From the NCBI GenBank assembly GCA_016720825.1, contig JADKJV010000027.1:172093-236092 (forward strand): DNA of 64,000 nt, given 5' to 3'. Positions 34,922-44,601 of the stretch are shown piece after piece. Position 1 is the stretch's first letter, and each line of letters begins with the position of its first letter. The notes under the pieces are model-generated. The model saw only the letters and a list, made by a program, of their open reading frames with translations. It ran no database searches and was not told where the DNA came from. Source of the DNA: Chitinophagaceae bacterium. Its GTDB lineage: Bacteria > Bacteroidota > Bacteroidia > Chitinophagales > Chitinophagaceae. Position numbers and translations under genes: made by a program.

Positions 34922-35619
34922 TGATTCGTTTCAGGTACAGCGAAACGATAACCAACTCCGTGAATAGTTTCAAGCATAACAGAAGTATCAGCACGAAGGT
35001 ATTTACGCACTTTACTCATAAATACATCCATGCTCCTGCCAAGGAAATAATCATCTTTTCCCCATACCTCAGTCAGGATTTCTTCCCGTTTGAGAATCCG
35101 GTTAGGGTGTAAGCATAAAAAACGGAGGAGGTCTGCTTCTTTCTGCTTGAGATTAAATACACCTTCCGGTGTATTCAGTTTTAATTCTGTGTAAGAGAAT
35201 TGCATATCTCCCAGTTTGAATTCCTGCACCACGTCGCTGAACATTTTTTTAGTACGGCGCAGGAACACCTGAAGTTTCATGAGCAGTTCTTTCATATTGA
35301 AAGGCTTCACGATAAAATCATCAGCGCCACGCTGGTATCCCTCTGTCTTATCTTCAATTCTGGATTTGGTGCTGATAAAAAGTATGGGCATCACATCCGA
35401 CTGCTGCCTGATTTTTTTGGCAACTGCATAACCATCTTTAACCGGCATCATGATATCCAGGAGGCAGATATCAAACTTCGATTTATCAAAAACATCAATC
35501 GCCTGCTGTCCGTCGCGGCACACCGTAACAGCATAGCCTTCTTCCTCAAGTGCATCCTTCATCAGGTCACTCAGGTATTCATCATCTTCTGCCAGCAGTA
35601 TATTTGCTTTAATTTCCAT
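34918..35619 (-). CDS. OmpR/PhoB-type response regulator (RprY-like)
   Basis: A 233-residue DNA-binding response regulator. The receiver domain starts ANILLAEDDEYLSDLMKDAL; the acceptor aspartate is in DICLLDIMMPVKDG (about D54), with the conserved Thr/Ser in ILFISTKS and Lys in FIVKPFNMKELL. Residues about 130-233 form the winged helix: LNTPEGVFNLKQKEADLLRFLCLHPNRILKREEILTEVWG shows the family recognition region, then DVFMSKVRKYLR and IHGVGYRF. It is encoded directly after the kinase, with adjacent codons. Bacteroidota RprXY pairs respond to envelope stress; the stimulus here is unknown. Confidence 0.92.
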   Translation of the reverse strand: MEIKANILLAEDDEYLSDLMKDALEEEGYAVTVCRDGQQAIDVFDKSKFDICLLDIMMPVKDGYAVAKKIRQQSDVMPILFISTKSRIEDKTEGYQRGADDFIVKPFNMKELLMKLQVFLRRTKKMFSDVVQEFKLGDMQFSYTELKLNTPEGVFNLKQKEADLLRFLCLHPNRILKREEILTEVWGKDDYFLGRSMDVFMSKVRKYLRADTSVMLETIHGVGYRFAVPETNH

Positions 35620-36885
35620 TTAGCTTAGATTGTTTCCGGGTAATTCAATCCTGAATTCAGTCCCAATCTTTGGAATACTGTTTACCACAATATTCCCTTT
35701 ATGTCCATCCACCACTTTCCGGGTGAAATATAAACCCAGGCCCAGCCCTTTTACATTATGGATATTCCCGTCCTGAACCCTGTAAAATTTACGAAAAATA
35801 TTTTTAAGCTGGCCTTGTTCTATACCCAGTCCATTATCCTTGATACTGATACAAAATTTCGCATCCTGCCTGTACGTGGCCACAATAATCTTAGGGGTTT
35901 CTGAATACTTGATTGCATTGCTTACAATATTGAACAAGGCCAGGAACAGGTTTTCTTCATCTGCCATTATCACACAGTCATCCGGCTCCAGGTTCCATTC
36001 AATTGTTCCGTTTTTCCTGGTCAGCAGGGGCTCCAGCTGCATCACCACTTTCTTCAGCATTTCATTGGGCACGACCTGCTTCTTGTTTATCTCGAAATGA
36101 TACTTACCGGCAACCACGGTACTCATCAGGTTGCCAATATGGTTTTTCAGATAATCACTCTGGTACTTAATCGCTTTGAGATACTTGTTATACTTATCAG
36201 GCTGGCCGGTTACAGTTGGTTTTTCCAGGCCTTCTACAGATAAATCAATTACAGATAATGGCGTACTGAATTCATGTGTCACGTTATTGATAAAATCCTG
36301 CTGCACTTCTACCAGGAATTTTTGCTTGAAGAAATAGTAAATCGCAGACGCAAATCCGATCAGGAGGAGAATCAGGAGTCCGCTTGTGAAAATCCACCGG
36401 TTCATTTGGCCAATAATATATTTACCCCGTGCCGGGAAAAACAAAATTATATAGTTGAACTCTTTCCTCGCCACAGGCATTGCTTTGGTGCCGTCACCTG
36501 CACCTGAACCGTTCAGTGAAAACTGGTAGGCAAAACTACCTGCCAGTGCAGGTACAGTACCGATCTGGCAATCTGCAAAAACCCTGAAATCATCAAATTC
36601 AGTTCTTAAATAATGTACCAGTGAGTCTTCAACAGGGATTCGTTCCACCTTAAACAAATAAGTGTTCAGGTCGGGCCTTTGCACCATGGCCATCAGTTTA
36701 TCTCCCGGCTGACTGCTCAGGTCCATATCCTCATACAACCCCCTGATACTTTTCAGTACCGAAGTGTTGAATTCATTCTCTTCGTATGCATAGGTTTTCT
36801 TGAGCCAGTGAACCTGGACACCGATGATCACCGCAATGAGGATTGATCCGGTAACTATAAAAATCCTGGTAGTGGTTGAGCGCAT
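35620..36885 (-). CDS. Sensor histidine kinase (RprX-like)
   Basis: A 421-residue membrane kinase; start ATG 36883-36885 (MRSTTTRIFIVTG). Two membrane segments (about 8-26 and about 165-185, WIFTSGLLILLLIGFAS) enclose a periplasmic sensor of about 135 residues. The H box is FINNVTHEFSTPLSVID (phospho-acceptor His about 217). The ATPase domain has the N box FNIVSNAIKYS, G1 DNGLGIEQG, F box and G2 GLGLGLYFTRKV. The gene overlaps the operator-like GTTAA repeats at its 5' side, so the system may regulate itself. Confidence 0.92.
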   Translation of the reverse strand: MRSTTTRIFIVTGSILIAVIIGVQVHWLKKTYAYEENEFNTSVLKSIRGLYEDMDLSSQPGDKLMAMVQRPDLNTYLFKVERIPVEDSLVHYLRTEFDDFRVFADCQIGTVPALAGSFAYQFSLNGSGAGDGTKAMPVARKEFNYIILFFPARGKYIIGQMNRWIFTSGLLILLLIGFASAIYYFFKQKFLVEVQQDFINNVTHEFSTPLSVIDLSVEGLEKPTVTGQPDKYNKYLKAIKYQSDYLKNHIGNLMSTVVAGKYHFEINKKQVVPNEMLKKVVMQLEPLLTRKNGTIEWNLEPDDCVIMADEENLFLALFNIVSNAIKYSETPKIIVATYRQDAKFCISIKDNGLGIEQGQLKNIFRKFYRVQDGNIHNVKGLGLGLYFTRKVVDGHKGNIVVNSIPKIGTEFRIELPGNNLS

Positions 36886-36937
36886 GATATTGCTGTTACA
36901 AAGATGCGACAAATAGCCTTGAATCTCGCTGCATTCA

Positions 36938-36998
36938 GGTTAAGCAGCCGTTAAACGGGCCTGTAACATTCTTTTAACGGAGGTTAAAGCACCGTTAA
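36938..36998. promoter_or_regulatory. Two 17-bp GGTTAA-N5-CGTTAA elements in the divergent promoter
   Basis: GGTTAAGCAGCCGTTAA (36938-36954) and GGTTAAAGCACCGTTAA (36982-36998) share a direct GTTAA repeat with 11-bp spacing. A lone TTAACGG lies between (36974). They sit between the kinase gene and the divergent Lys/Thr-rich protein gene and match the 11-bp spaced triplet at 34895. Likely binding sites of the neighbouring response regulator. Confidence 0.58.
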
Positions 36999-37080
36999 GC
37001 ACCTGCCCGGATTTGCCCATGGTTATAAAGTGAAATATTATTGTTATTCATTAAACCTTTACCGATAAAATATAAACATC

Positions 37081-37565
37081 ATGAAAAAGTATTTCATTCT
37101 CTGTTTGCTCATCGCCGGCACCACCAGCATTGCAATGGCCCAAAACACACAGCCGAAAAAAGTGGAAACAAAACTGTCACTAAAACGGAAGGGAACAAAA
37201 TGATCACATCTTCCACCACAAAAACGAAAGGATCCGACGCCATGATGAAACTGGCCCACCAGACCGGAGCCATTAAAACGGAAAACAAAACAAAGACCAG
37301 GGACAACCCAAATGTTACAAAAACAAAAACTGAGACAACAAAGGATGGCGACAAGTCAAAAACCAAAGACATGAACGGCATCACCAAATCAAAAACAGAA
37401 GAAGGGAAAACCAAACTGAAAGGACCTGGAGGGACAACAAAAACAATAACGAAGGGCAATATAACCAAGGTCAAAACCCCCAAAGGCACTACGAAAACAA
37501 AAACCGAGGGCGACAAAATAAAAGTGAAATCCCCGGAGGGAAAAACAAAAACCAAATTGAACTGA
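37081..37565 (+). CDS. Secreted Lys/Thr-rich repeat protein, one frameshift
   Basis: Signal peptide MKKYFILCLLIAGTTSIAMA is in one frame (ATG 37081) and the rest in another. Restoring an A to the AAAA run at about 37170-37173 joins them as QPKKVETKTVTKTEGNKM. The mature protein, about 140 residues, is made almost entirely of Lys, Thr, Gly and Asp in irregular TKTK/KTKTE/GGTTKT units, strongly basic and probably unfolded. Its divergent promoter carries the GTTAA elements of the two-component system. The function is unknown; binding to anionic surface polymers or phosphate or counteracting envelope stress are guesses. Confidence 0.7.
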
Positions 37566-37587
37566 CCTTAAGCTACAGCGTGAAAAA

Positions 37588-37628
37588 AAAGGGCTTCCAA
37601 CCTTCTGAAAGTTGGAAGCTCTTTTATT
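37588..37628 (+). terminator. Terminator hairpin, copy B of an inverted-loop pair
   Basis: GGCTTCCAAC/GTTGGAAGCT stem, loop CTTCTGAAA, followed by CTTTTATTAT. It ends the Lys/Thr-rich gene. Arms match the element at 29922-29965 with the loop inverted. Confidence 0.72.
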
Positions 37629-37701
37629 ATAACGCATTCCGGGGCCACCACCATGTGAAAAACCTCACGCCACCATGCTTTTTTTCTCATTACATCCTGT
37701 C

Positions 37702-40284
37702 CTACTCCCCGCCGGTACGGCCACTGGCAGCATCAATCAGTCTGCCGAAAAATATAGCGTTCGTAAACAATCGTGTACCCCCCAGCCAGAAAGCACGGAA
37801 ATTCGGATTGTCTGCAATATTAATCACCCGGCCACCACCAACCGTATTCACTATCACCGCCGCTGAATTCCTTATCGCATCCAGGTTCTCACGGCTCACC
37901 CATCCGCTCTGCAACGGATCATTGCCATAAAAAAAAGGAGTGGCATAAGGATTCTTACTTTTCTCCGGATACACTTTATTCGCCTTAAATAAACTGATCG
38001 TTTTTTGTGTGTATCCAAACGCAAGCGGATTCGTCAGGTCAGCATCAGCTCCCAGGATGATCCCGGGCATCTGCTGCGCCCCTTCAATTTGTTCCCGCTG
38101 GTTATATGGAATCCTCGCCGTACTGTCAACCGGCTGCTTCAGCTTTTTGAATTTGTTATCCGTAATTCCATTCTGCGAAGCCCAGCTCACCGCCTCTTCC
38201 GTCAGCACCAGCACACCACCGGCCTGTACCCAGGTTTTGAGTTTTTCTTTATTCAGTTCCGTATACGCACCACCAACCATAATGATTGTGTTATACCTCG
38301 TAAGATCAGCCCTGTTAAAAATCGCCGGCTCCAGTTGTGTAACCGGGATATTCATACGCTGGTCCATCAGATGCCATATCTCCCCCGCATCCGTAGCATT
38401 CACACCCGGTCCGGTCAACAAGGCCACTGACGGCAAAGTAAGCGTTACAAAACGGCTGCTGCCAAGGTCAATGCCAACCATGGATTCGCCGGTACCTGCC
38501 GCATCCACATGCACACCATACTTTATAATTACTTCATCGAGGTATGTATCCAGCGACGCCGCAGAAACAGTTTGCCTCTTAACAGGAATCATCAGCGTAC
38601 CCGCTGCAAATCTTTTTTTCTGCCCGCCAATCATCAGCTCAAAAGGAGCCGTTGCCGCTTTCACCAAAACATCTTTATGCAACAATGAATACAATGCAGC
38701 AGGCGCATAAAAATCCTGCCAGCTGACCAGGTAAGCATATTCTGATTTTGTAACCAATCCCCCGGCCATCGCCATGGTATTCGCATCAACGGCTGCACCC
38801 GGGTTAACCCTCGCCACATCCGCAGCGCCAACGGATTCATAAGGCAGGCCAAACGCCAGCGGCATCGTCCAGGCAGTGATATCATAAAAAAGACTGTCTT
38901 TATAATTCAGCGTCTTTTCAAAAATTGTTTTAATGACTTTGTACTGCACCTGGCTCAGCGATACATAATAAGCACTGCCGCCTTCAAAAATTTTTCCGTT
39001 CACAGCAACATTGCCATTCACTTTCTGCACTTGTACCTGCTGACGCTGCAGCAAATCTGTAAACAACTTTGTGCGGGAAGGATCATCCTTTTCACCGTAA
39101 ATAAATCCTTTCACGGGATCAGCTGCGGCTTCCTTCATGGAGTTTTTATAAAAATCACGCTGCCATTCCAGGAATTCTTTCCGCAGCGCTTTCGCACCTT
39201 CAAGTGTTGACAGTGTTGTTGTAAACTGGTTTTTTATAGTGAACGGGAAACTCAGCAATCCATTTGCCGTTTCCTGTAAATGTCCTCTGGAGGATGCCTG
39301 CTCAAATAATATCCCGATCGCTCCATTGATATCAGGGAAAGTAGAACCTTTGCCATAATAAAAATCATCATAGTTCTCACGGGTGAAATACAACGAACCA
39401 ATCCTGTCAAGGAATGCCGCATGGTATTTGCCCAGCTTATCAGTCAGTTCCTGGTTCTTCTCCGGCGTCAGCGGATTTACCCTCGAAGGAACACCGGGCT
39501 GGAAAAAGAAACTGGCATTACTCCCCTGCTCATGGTGATCAGTCAGGATATTCGGTTTCCAGTTGTAAAACCATCTCAGCCGGTTCTGGCTTTCCACATG
39601 CACCGCCGGTAACCAGTCGCGGTTCAGGTCAAACCAATAATGATTAAACCTGCCACCCGGCCACACTTCATTAAACTCCCTGCTATACGGATCAGTTACC
39701 AGGTTTTTACTTCTATGCTGATTGGTCCAGGTGGAAAACCGCTGTAATCCGTCAGGATTAAATGACGGATCAAACAATATCACTACATGCTCCAGCAAAT
39801 CATCAATCTGTTTACCCTGCGCTGCAGCTAGATAATAGGCACTCAGCAACGAGGCATTCGCACCACTGGGTTCATTCCCATGTATTGAATGACCGATGTA
39901 CACAACAATCGGAATATTTTCAATATCCACAGATCCGGATTTAGCCGGGTCACTCAGCAATAAATGCTGCTGCCTGATCTCCTCCAGCCGCTGGTGGTTT
40001 TTGGGAGAAGTGATGATCAGCAAAACCTGCGGACGCTTCTCGTAAGTAAACCCCATCAATTCCATTTTCACGCGTTCCGGCGCAGCAGCTGCCACCGCTT
40101 TCATATAATTCACCAGCCGGTCGTGCGTCACATGCCACTCCCCGACTTCATGGTAAATGATATCTGCAGGTTTGGGAATGGCCGGATTATACGTAACACT
40201 ATCTGGCAGGTAATATTTCAGGTCCTGGGCTTTGGCGCAGAAACCAATAACGATGCTGAACAGCAGTAAATAAATTTTTCTCAT
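37702..40284 (-). CDS. M14 family zinc carboxypeptidase, secreted
   Basis: An 860-residue exported metallopeptidase; ATG 40282-40284 gives signal peptide MRKIYLLLFSIVIGFCAKAQ. The peptidase domain is residues about 50-420: YIGHSIHGNEPSGANASLL supplies zinc ligands His and Glu (H-x-x-E), DPSFNPDGLQRFSTW and FDLNRDWLP the substrate Arg/Asn region, and ILTDHHEQGSNASFFF the third His. GILFEQASSRGH contains the catalytic-Glu region. Residues about 640-800 resemble a class I glutamine amidotransferase-like domain (LSTYNTIIMVGGAYTELN; VQAGGVLVLTEEAVSWA). It probably digests extracellular peptides. Confidence 0.88.
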   Translation of the reverse strand: MRKIYLLLFSIVIGFCAKAQDLKYYLPDSVTYNPAIPKPADIIYHEVGEWHVTHDRLVNYMKAVAAAAPERVKMELMGFTYEKRPQVLLIITSPKNHQRLEEIRQQHLLLSDPAKSGSVDIENIPIVVYIGHSIHGNEPSGANASLLSAYYLAAAQGKQIDDLLEHVVILFDPSFNPDGLQRFSTWTNQHRSKNLVTDPYSREFNEVWPGGRFNHYWFDLNRDWLPAVHVESQNRLRWFYNWKPNILTDHHEQGSNASFFFQPGVPSRVNPLTPEKNQELTDKLGKYHAAFLDRIGSLYFTRENYDDFYYGKGSTFPDINGAIGILFEQASSRGHLQETANGLLSFPFTIKNQFTTTLSTLEGAKALRKEFLEWQRDFYKNSMKEAAADPVKGFIYGEKDDPSRTKLFTDLLQRQQVQVQKVNGNVAVNGKIFEGGSAYYVSLSQVQYKVIKTIFEKTLNYKDSLFYDITAWTMPLAFGLPYESVGAADVARVNPGAAVDANTMAMAGGLVTKSEYAYLVSWQDFYAPAALYSLLHKDVLVKAATAPFELMIGGQKKRFAAGTLMIPVKRQTVSAASLDTYLDEVIIKYGVHVDAAGTGESMVGIDLGSSRFVTLTLPSVALLTGPGVNATDAGEIWHLMDQRMNIPVTQLEPAIFNRADLTRYNTIIMVGGAYTELNKEKLKTWVQAGGVLVLTEEAVSWASQNGITDNKFKKLKQPVDSTARIPYNQREQIEGAQQMPGIILGADADLTNPLAFGYTQKTISLFKANKVYPEKSKNPYATPFFYGNDPLQSGWVSRENLDAIRNSAAVIVNTVGGGRVINIADNPNFRAFWLGGTRLFTNAIFFGRLIDAASGRTGGE

Positions 40285-40390
40285 AAGCGAATGATAAAGA
40301 TGGAAGTTACCCAAATCATGGATTTCTGCAAAACAAGGATTTCCAGCATTTTAGAAACTTACGACTTCCGAAAAAACCGCTGCACAGCCT

Positions 40391-40419
40391 TTTGATCCCG
40401 GCAAGCCGGCGTATCTTTG
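40391..40419 (+). promoter_or_regulatory. Promoter of mnmA
   Basis: TTTG (40391-40394), 17-base spacer and TATCTTTG (40412-40419), an exact TAnnTTTG -7 box, 60 bp before the mnmA start. Confidence 0.65.
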
Positions 40420-40478
40420 CCCTTCGCATTTCTATGAACCATTCGTTCCGCGAAATGTTATTGCTGTAATCATTCAAA

Positions 40479-41588
40479 ATGAGTAAAAAAGGAAAAGTGC
40501 TGGTGGCGATGAGCGGTGGTATTGACAGTACCGTTACCGCGCTCATGCTTCATGACGAAGGTTATGAAGTAGTGGGGATCACTATGAAAACCTGGGATTA
40601 CAGCAGCAGCGGTGGCAGCAAAAAAGAAACCGGTTGCTGCAATGTAGACTCCTTCAATGATGCCAGGCAGGCCGCCGTTGAACACGGCTTCGCCCATTAT
40701 ATCCTGGATATCCGCGAGGAATTCGGCGGCTTTGTCGTAGAAAATTTTGTGGAAGAATACCTGGCCGGACGCACACCCAATCCCTGTGTGCTCTGCAATA
40801 CCCATATCAAATGGCGCGCTTTATTGAAAAGAGCAGATGCGCTCGGTTGTGAATTCATTGCCACCGGGCATTATGCAAAGATCAGGCAACATGATAATGG
40901 CCGGTTTGTAATCAGCAAAGCCGTTGACCATACCAAGGACCAGAGTTATGTATTATGGGGTCTTCAGCAGGACCTGCTCAGGAGGACCATACTCCCGCTC
41001 GGCCCTTATCACAAAACAGACATCCGCCAAATGGCACATGATTACGGATATCCGGAACTCGCTAAAAAAGCTGAGAGCTACGAAATCTGTTTTGTGCCCG
41101 ACAACGACTACCGGGGCTTCCTGAAACGCCGTGTGGATGGTTTGGAAGAAAGAGTAGCCGGCGGAAATTTCATTGACAAAACCGGTAAGGTCCTTGGCAA
41201 ACACAAGGGTTATCCTTTCTATACAATCGGTCAACGCAAAGGCCTTGATATCGCTTTTGGCAAACCTGTTTTTGTTACAAAGATTGACCCGGATAATAAT
41301 ACTGTTGTATTAGGTGATGAAGAAGACCTGGATCAAAACCAGATGAGAGTGACCCGCCTGAACCTGATCAAATACGACCAGATTACCCCAGGCATGGAAG
41401 CGACCACCAAAATAAGGTATAAAGATGCCGGAAGCCTCTCAACCCTCCATCCTGAAAACGGGGATATGATTGTTCACTTTTATGACCAGGCCAAAGGCAT
41501 TGCGCCCGGCCAGAGTGCCGTATTTTATGAAGGGGATGACGTGTTAGGTGGGGGCAATATACAATCAGGCTGGAACCGCCCGCAGTAG
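40479..41588 (+). CDS. mnmA: tRNA-specific 2-thiouridylase
   Basis: A 369-residue MnmA, which adds sulfur to U34 of Lys, Glu and Gln tRNAs. The PP-loop is AMSGGIDSTVTALML (residues 10-24). GITMKTWDYS follows, and the catalytic cysteines are in PNPCVLCNTHIKW (about 107) and YEICFVPDNDYRGFL (about 206). GHYAKI and KDQSYVLWGL (tRNA and ATP contacts) are standard. C-terminal beta barrel RYKDAGSLSTLHPENGD and APGQSAVFYEGDDVLGGG is complete. It has its own promoter and terminator. Confidence 0.96.
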   Translation: MSKKGKVLVAMSGGIDSTVTALMLHDEGYEVVGITMKTWDYSSSGGSKKETGCCNVDSFNDARQAAVEHGFAHYILDIREEFGGFVVENFVEEYLAGRTPNPCVLCNTHIKWRALLKRADALGCEFIATGHYAKIRQHDNGRFVISKAVDHTKDQSYVLWGLQQDLLRRTILPLGPYHKTDIRQMAHDYGYPELAKKAESYEICFVPDNDYRGFLKRRVDGLEERVAGGNFIDKTGKVLGKHKGYPFYTIGQRKGLDIAFGKPVFVTKIDPDNNTVVLGDEEDLDQNQMRVTRLNLIKYDQITPGMEATTKIRYKDAGSLSTLHPENGDMIVHFYDQAKGIAPGQSAVFYEGDDVLGGGNIQSGWNRPQ

Positions 41589-41663
41589 CCTGCTTTACAG
41601 CCATTTCTGCATTAAATTTACTGCTGATAGACGGGCAATAAAGCCCCGGAAATAACGTTTTTG

Positions 41664-41692
41664 AACGGGGGGATAAAATTCCCCGTTTTTTG
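41664..41692 (+). terminator. Intrinsic terminator of mnmA
   Basis: AACGGGG/CCCCGTT stem, GGATAAAATT loop, six T, 76 bp after the stop. Confidence 0.85.
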
Positions 41693-41771
41693 TTTGTAGT
41701 TTTAAGGGTGGTTCAGACCCCCAAAAAAGGTCTGGAATCCCTGGAAATCCGTAAATAAAGAAAGACTACTT

Positions 41772-42542
41772 ATGAGCTTATCATCCATCATCCGACTGAC
41801 CATCTTCACCGGCCTGAGTGCCTTCCTGTTTTCCTGCGAGACGCAGAAAGAGGATTTTCAAACTGAAGCACTGAAAGATTATTTGCCCCTGATTAACGGG
41901 AAATATATCACCTACCGGGTAGACTCAACCGTATTTACCAATTTCGGACGCACAACCGAAATCCACCGTTACCAGGAAAAACATGTGGTAGATGCACAGG
42001 TAACCGATAATCTCGGCAGGCCTGCTTACCGTGTTTTCAGGTATATCAACGACTCAACCGCTTCTGGCGCCTGGGTTCCTTCCGGTTCTTATATGGTTGT
42101 TCCCCAGGATCTCCAATATGAAGTAATTGAAGACAATCTCCGTGTAATTAAACTGCACAGTCCCATTAAACAGGATTTCAGCTGGAAAGGAAACAGTTTC
42201 CTCGCCAATAATCCGTATGATGCGATGTATAATTTCAGCAACGATGATAACATGGAAGACTGGGATTTTTATTACGACAACCTTGGCGGCAGCGAATCAT
42301 ACAGGGGGAATAACTATACTGATGTAACGACTGTTGAAGAAGCCGATGAATCCTATAACGTACCTATCGTTGATGTGAATGCGTATGCAGCCCGGTCACG
42401 TTCCGTGGAAAAATATTCCAAAACCATCGGCCTTGTATTCCGTCAATTTGAACTCTGGGAATACCAGCCAAACACCGGCGGCTCCGGTGGTCCTTACAAA
42501 ACAGGGTTTGGCGTAACCATGTGGATGGTCGGTCACAATTAA
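41772..42542 (+). CDS. Hypothetical lipoprotein
   Basis: A 256-residue lipoprotein starting MSLSSIIRLTIFTGLSAFLFSC (Cys22 in lipobox LFSC). The mature part begins ETQKEDFQTEALKDYLPLINGKYITYRVDST, a common opening of Bacteroidota lipoproteins of unknown function, followed by a beta domain with Tyr/Trp-rich strands (DWDFYYDNLGG, WEYQPNTGG). It probably precedes the subtilase as an independent gene, with a separate promoter box between. I see no catalytic motif. Confidence 0.75.
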   Translation: MSLSSIIRLTIFTGLSAFLFSCETQKEDFQTEALKDYLPLINGKYITYRVDSTVFTNFGRTTEIHRYQEKHVVDAQVTDNLGRPAYRVFRYINDSTASGAWVPSGSYMVVPQDLQYEVIEDNLRVIKLHSPIKQDFSWKGNSFLANNPYDAMYNFSNDDNMEDWDFYYDNLGGSESYRGNNYTDVTTVEEADESYNVPIVDVNAYAARSRSVEKYSKTIGLVFRQFELWEYQPNTGGSGGPYKTGFGVTMWMVGHN

Positions 42543-42565
42543 ACAAATCCTCCCGGTTTTAGTCT

Positions 42566-42573
42566 TATTTTTG
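42566..42573 (+). promoter_or_regulatory. Bacteroidota -7 box (TATTTTTG) before the subtilase
   Basis: Exact TAnnTTTG match 26 bp before the start codon; transcription would begin near 42580. Confidence 0.55.
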
Positions 42574-42598
42574 ACGATCAGCAAAACGGTTTTTTTAC

Positions 42599-44601
42599 AT
42601 GAAGAAATTTATCGCTCTGTCCTTCATTTTATTGGCATGCCTGACTGAATCCCAGGGGCAGTTTACCAAATATGTTGTTCGTTTTAAAAATAAAGGTGGA
42701 ACACCACACACCATAGCCACTCCCATTACCTATTTATCCCAGCGCGCGATTGACCGCCGCTCCCGGTATGGCATTGCGATTGACAGTACCGATTTACCGG
42801 TATCCCCATCTTATGTTAACCAGGTCCGCAGTATACCCAACGTCACTATTCTCAATACATCCAAATGGCTGAATGCAGTTTCCATCCAGACTTCTGATGC
42901 CGCTGCCATTACAGCGATCAATGCTTTGCCTTTTGTACTCAGCACAACCGGTGTTGGCAGAAACAATGCTGAAAATACTTCCGGTAGATTCAAAGAAGAA
43001 ATAACAACTGTGGCTCCTGAAACCGGGAGGCCTGATGGTATTGAGGCAGACTATTTCAATTACGGCGCCACTTCATTCAATGAAATCCATTTACAGAACG
43101 GGGAATTCCTCCACAACATTGGACTCCGCGGACAGGGGATGCAAATTGCCATGATGGATGGCGGGTTTTACCAATTTAATACATTCAAAGCCTTTGACAG
43201 TGCCAATGCCAATGGACAGTTTCTCAGCACCTGGGATTTTGTAAACCGTGAGATCAGTGTGTCGGAAGATGATAGTCACGGCATGTCGTGTCTCTCTACA
43301 ATCGTTGCCAATATACCCGGGCAGTTTATCGGGAAAGCGCCTAAAGCGAGCTTTCATTTATTCAGGACAGAAGATGTTATCCCTGAACATAAAATTGAAG
43401 AATTCAACTGGGCTTGTGGCGCTGAAAGATCAGATAGTTCAGGCGCAGATGTAATATCCACTTCACTCGGTTATTCCATCCAGATGGATCCTCCGGATGT
43501 AGACCACCCGTATTCCGATATGAATGGCAATACCACGATGGCGGCCATTGCCGGCGATTTTGCATCTAAAAAAGGAATCCTGGTTTTTGCCAGTATTGGG
43601 AATGACGGGAATAACGCCTCTTATCATTTTCTCTCTACGCCATCTGACGGCGACAGTGTAGTAGCTGTTGGCGCAGTAAGCAGTGCAGGCGTCTTGGTTC
43701 ATTTTCAAGTTACGGTCCCTCAGCCGACGGCCAGATCAAACCTGATGTGGCTTCAGTTGGCGTTGGTGCCCGGCTCTGGACGTCCGGCAATGCAATCGGT
43801 TCTTCCAACGGAACTTCATTTGCCTGCCCGAATATGGCTGGTCTCGGCACTTGTCTCTGGCAAGGTTTCCCCGAATTCAACAACATAAAGATCATTCGTG
43901 CGATGCAGCAATCAGGCTCCATTGCATCTGCACCTGATACCCGTATTGGTTATGGCATCCCGGACATGAAACTTGCCTTCAGCAAATTGCTGACTGATTA
44001 TGCCACTTCCAGTGTTACAGAAAACAGCTGTAATGCAACCATCACCTGGAGCACCAAAGATGTGAGCACGATGAGATATGAAATTGAAAGGAAAGTTCCC
44101 GGCGAACTTGTTTATACCAAAGTAGGTGATGTACCCGCCACAGCCGGTGTTATCCTCTCCAATAAAACTTACAATTTCAACAATGCGATTGTAAGTCCGA
44201 CTGCCGGAACAGTTTCTTACCGCATCCGCCAGATCATTGACACCAATGCTGTATCCTTTACCGGTGTATATATTGATACAACGAATGTCAATATCGCCTC
44301 CGGTTGTTTTGCTACCGGTACGGGGAATGTTGATCCTTCAAAAACACTGGTAAGTATACAACCCAATCCTGTTCATGGTGATTATGTAACACTCGTTGTA
44401 CAAACACCCGGCGCAGTAAACAGCATGCCTATTTCTGTTTTTGATGAAAAAGGAAGACTGGTGATGCAAATGAGCAGCAATAAAAATGCAGGTGTAAAAA
44501 CAATCCAGCTCAATACATCCAGGCTGGGCACCGGAAAATATTATATCAGGGTGATGAACGGACCGCAACTGATTGGCACCGTTGAAATGCTGAAGTTATA
44601 A
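42599..44601 (+). CDS. S8 (subtilase) peptidase with type IX secretion sorting domain, one frameshift
   Basis: Secreted serine protease of about 667 residues after repair. Signal peptide KKFIALSFILLACLTESQ; propeptide-like region to about 140. Catalytic Asp in QIAMMDGGFY (about 184), His in DDSHGMSCLSTI (about 224), Ser in NGTSFACPNMAGLG (about 392, second frame). The frame break is at CATTTTCAAG (about 43700); one more T gives VHFSSYGPSADGQIKPDVASVG, the normal subtilase segment. The C terminus, SIQPNPVHGDYVTLVVQ ... GKYYIRVMNG, is a type A sorting domain of the T9SS, so the enzyme is exported and anchored or released at the surface. Its 3' end overlaps the next gene by six bases, convergent. 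Confidence 0.88.

Noticed and set aside
37109..37555. Antisense 148-residue hydrophobic ORF opposite the Lys/Thr-rich gene
   Set aside because: It is the complement of a Lys/Thr codon-biased repeat (AAA/ACA give TTT/TGT), so Phe/Val richness is automatic; the sense strand has a signal peptide.
43690..43750. Programmed frameshifting in the subtilase and other split genes
   Set aside because: No slippery heptamer or downstream structure common to them; one added base in a homopolymer repairs each gene.
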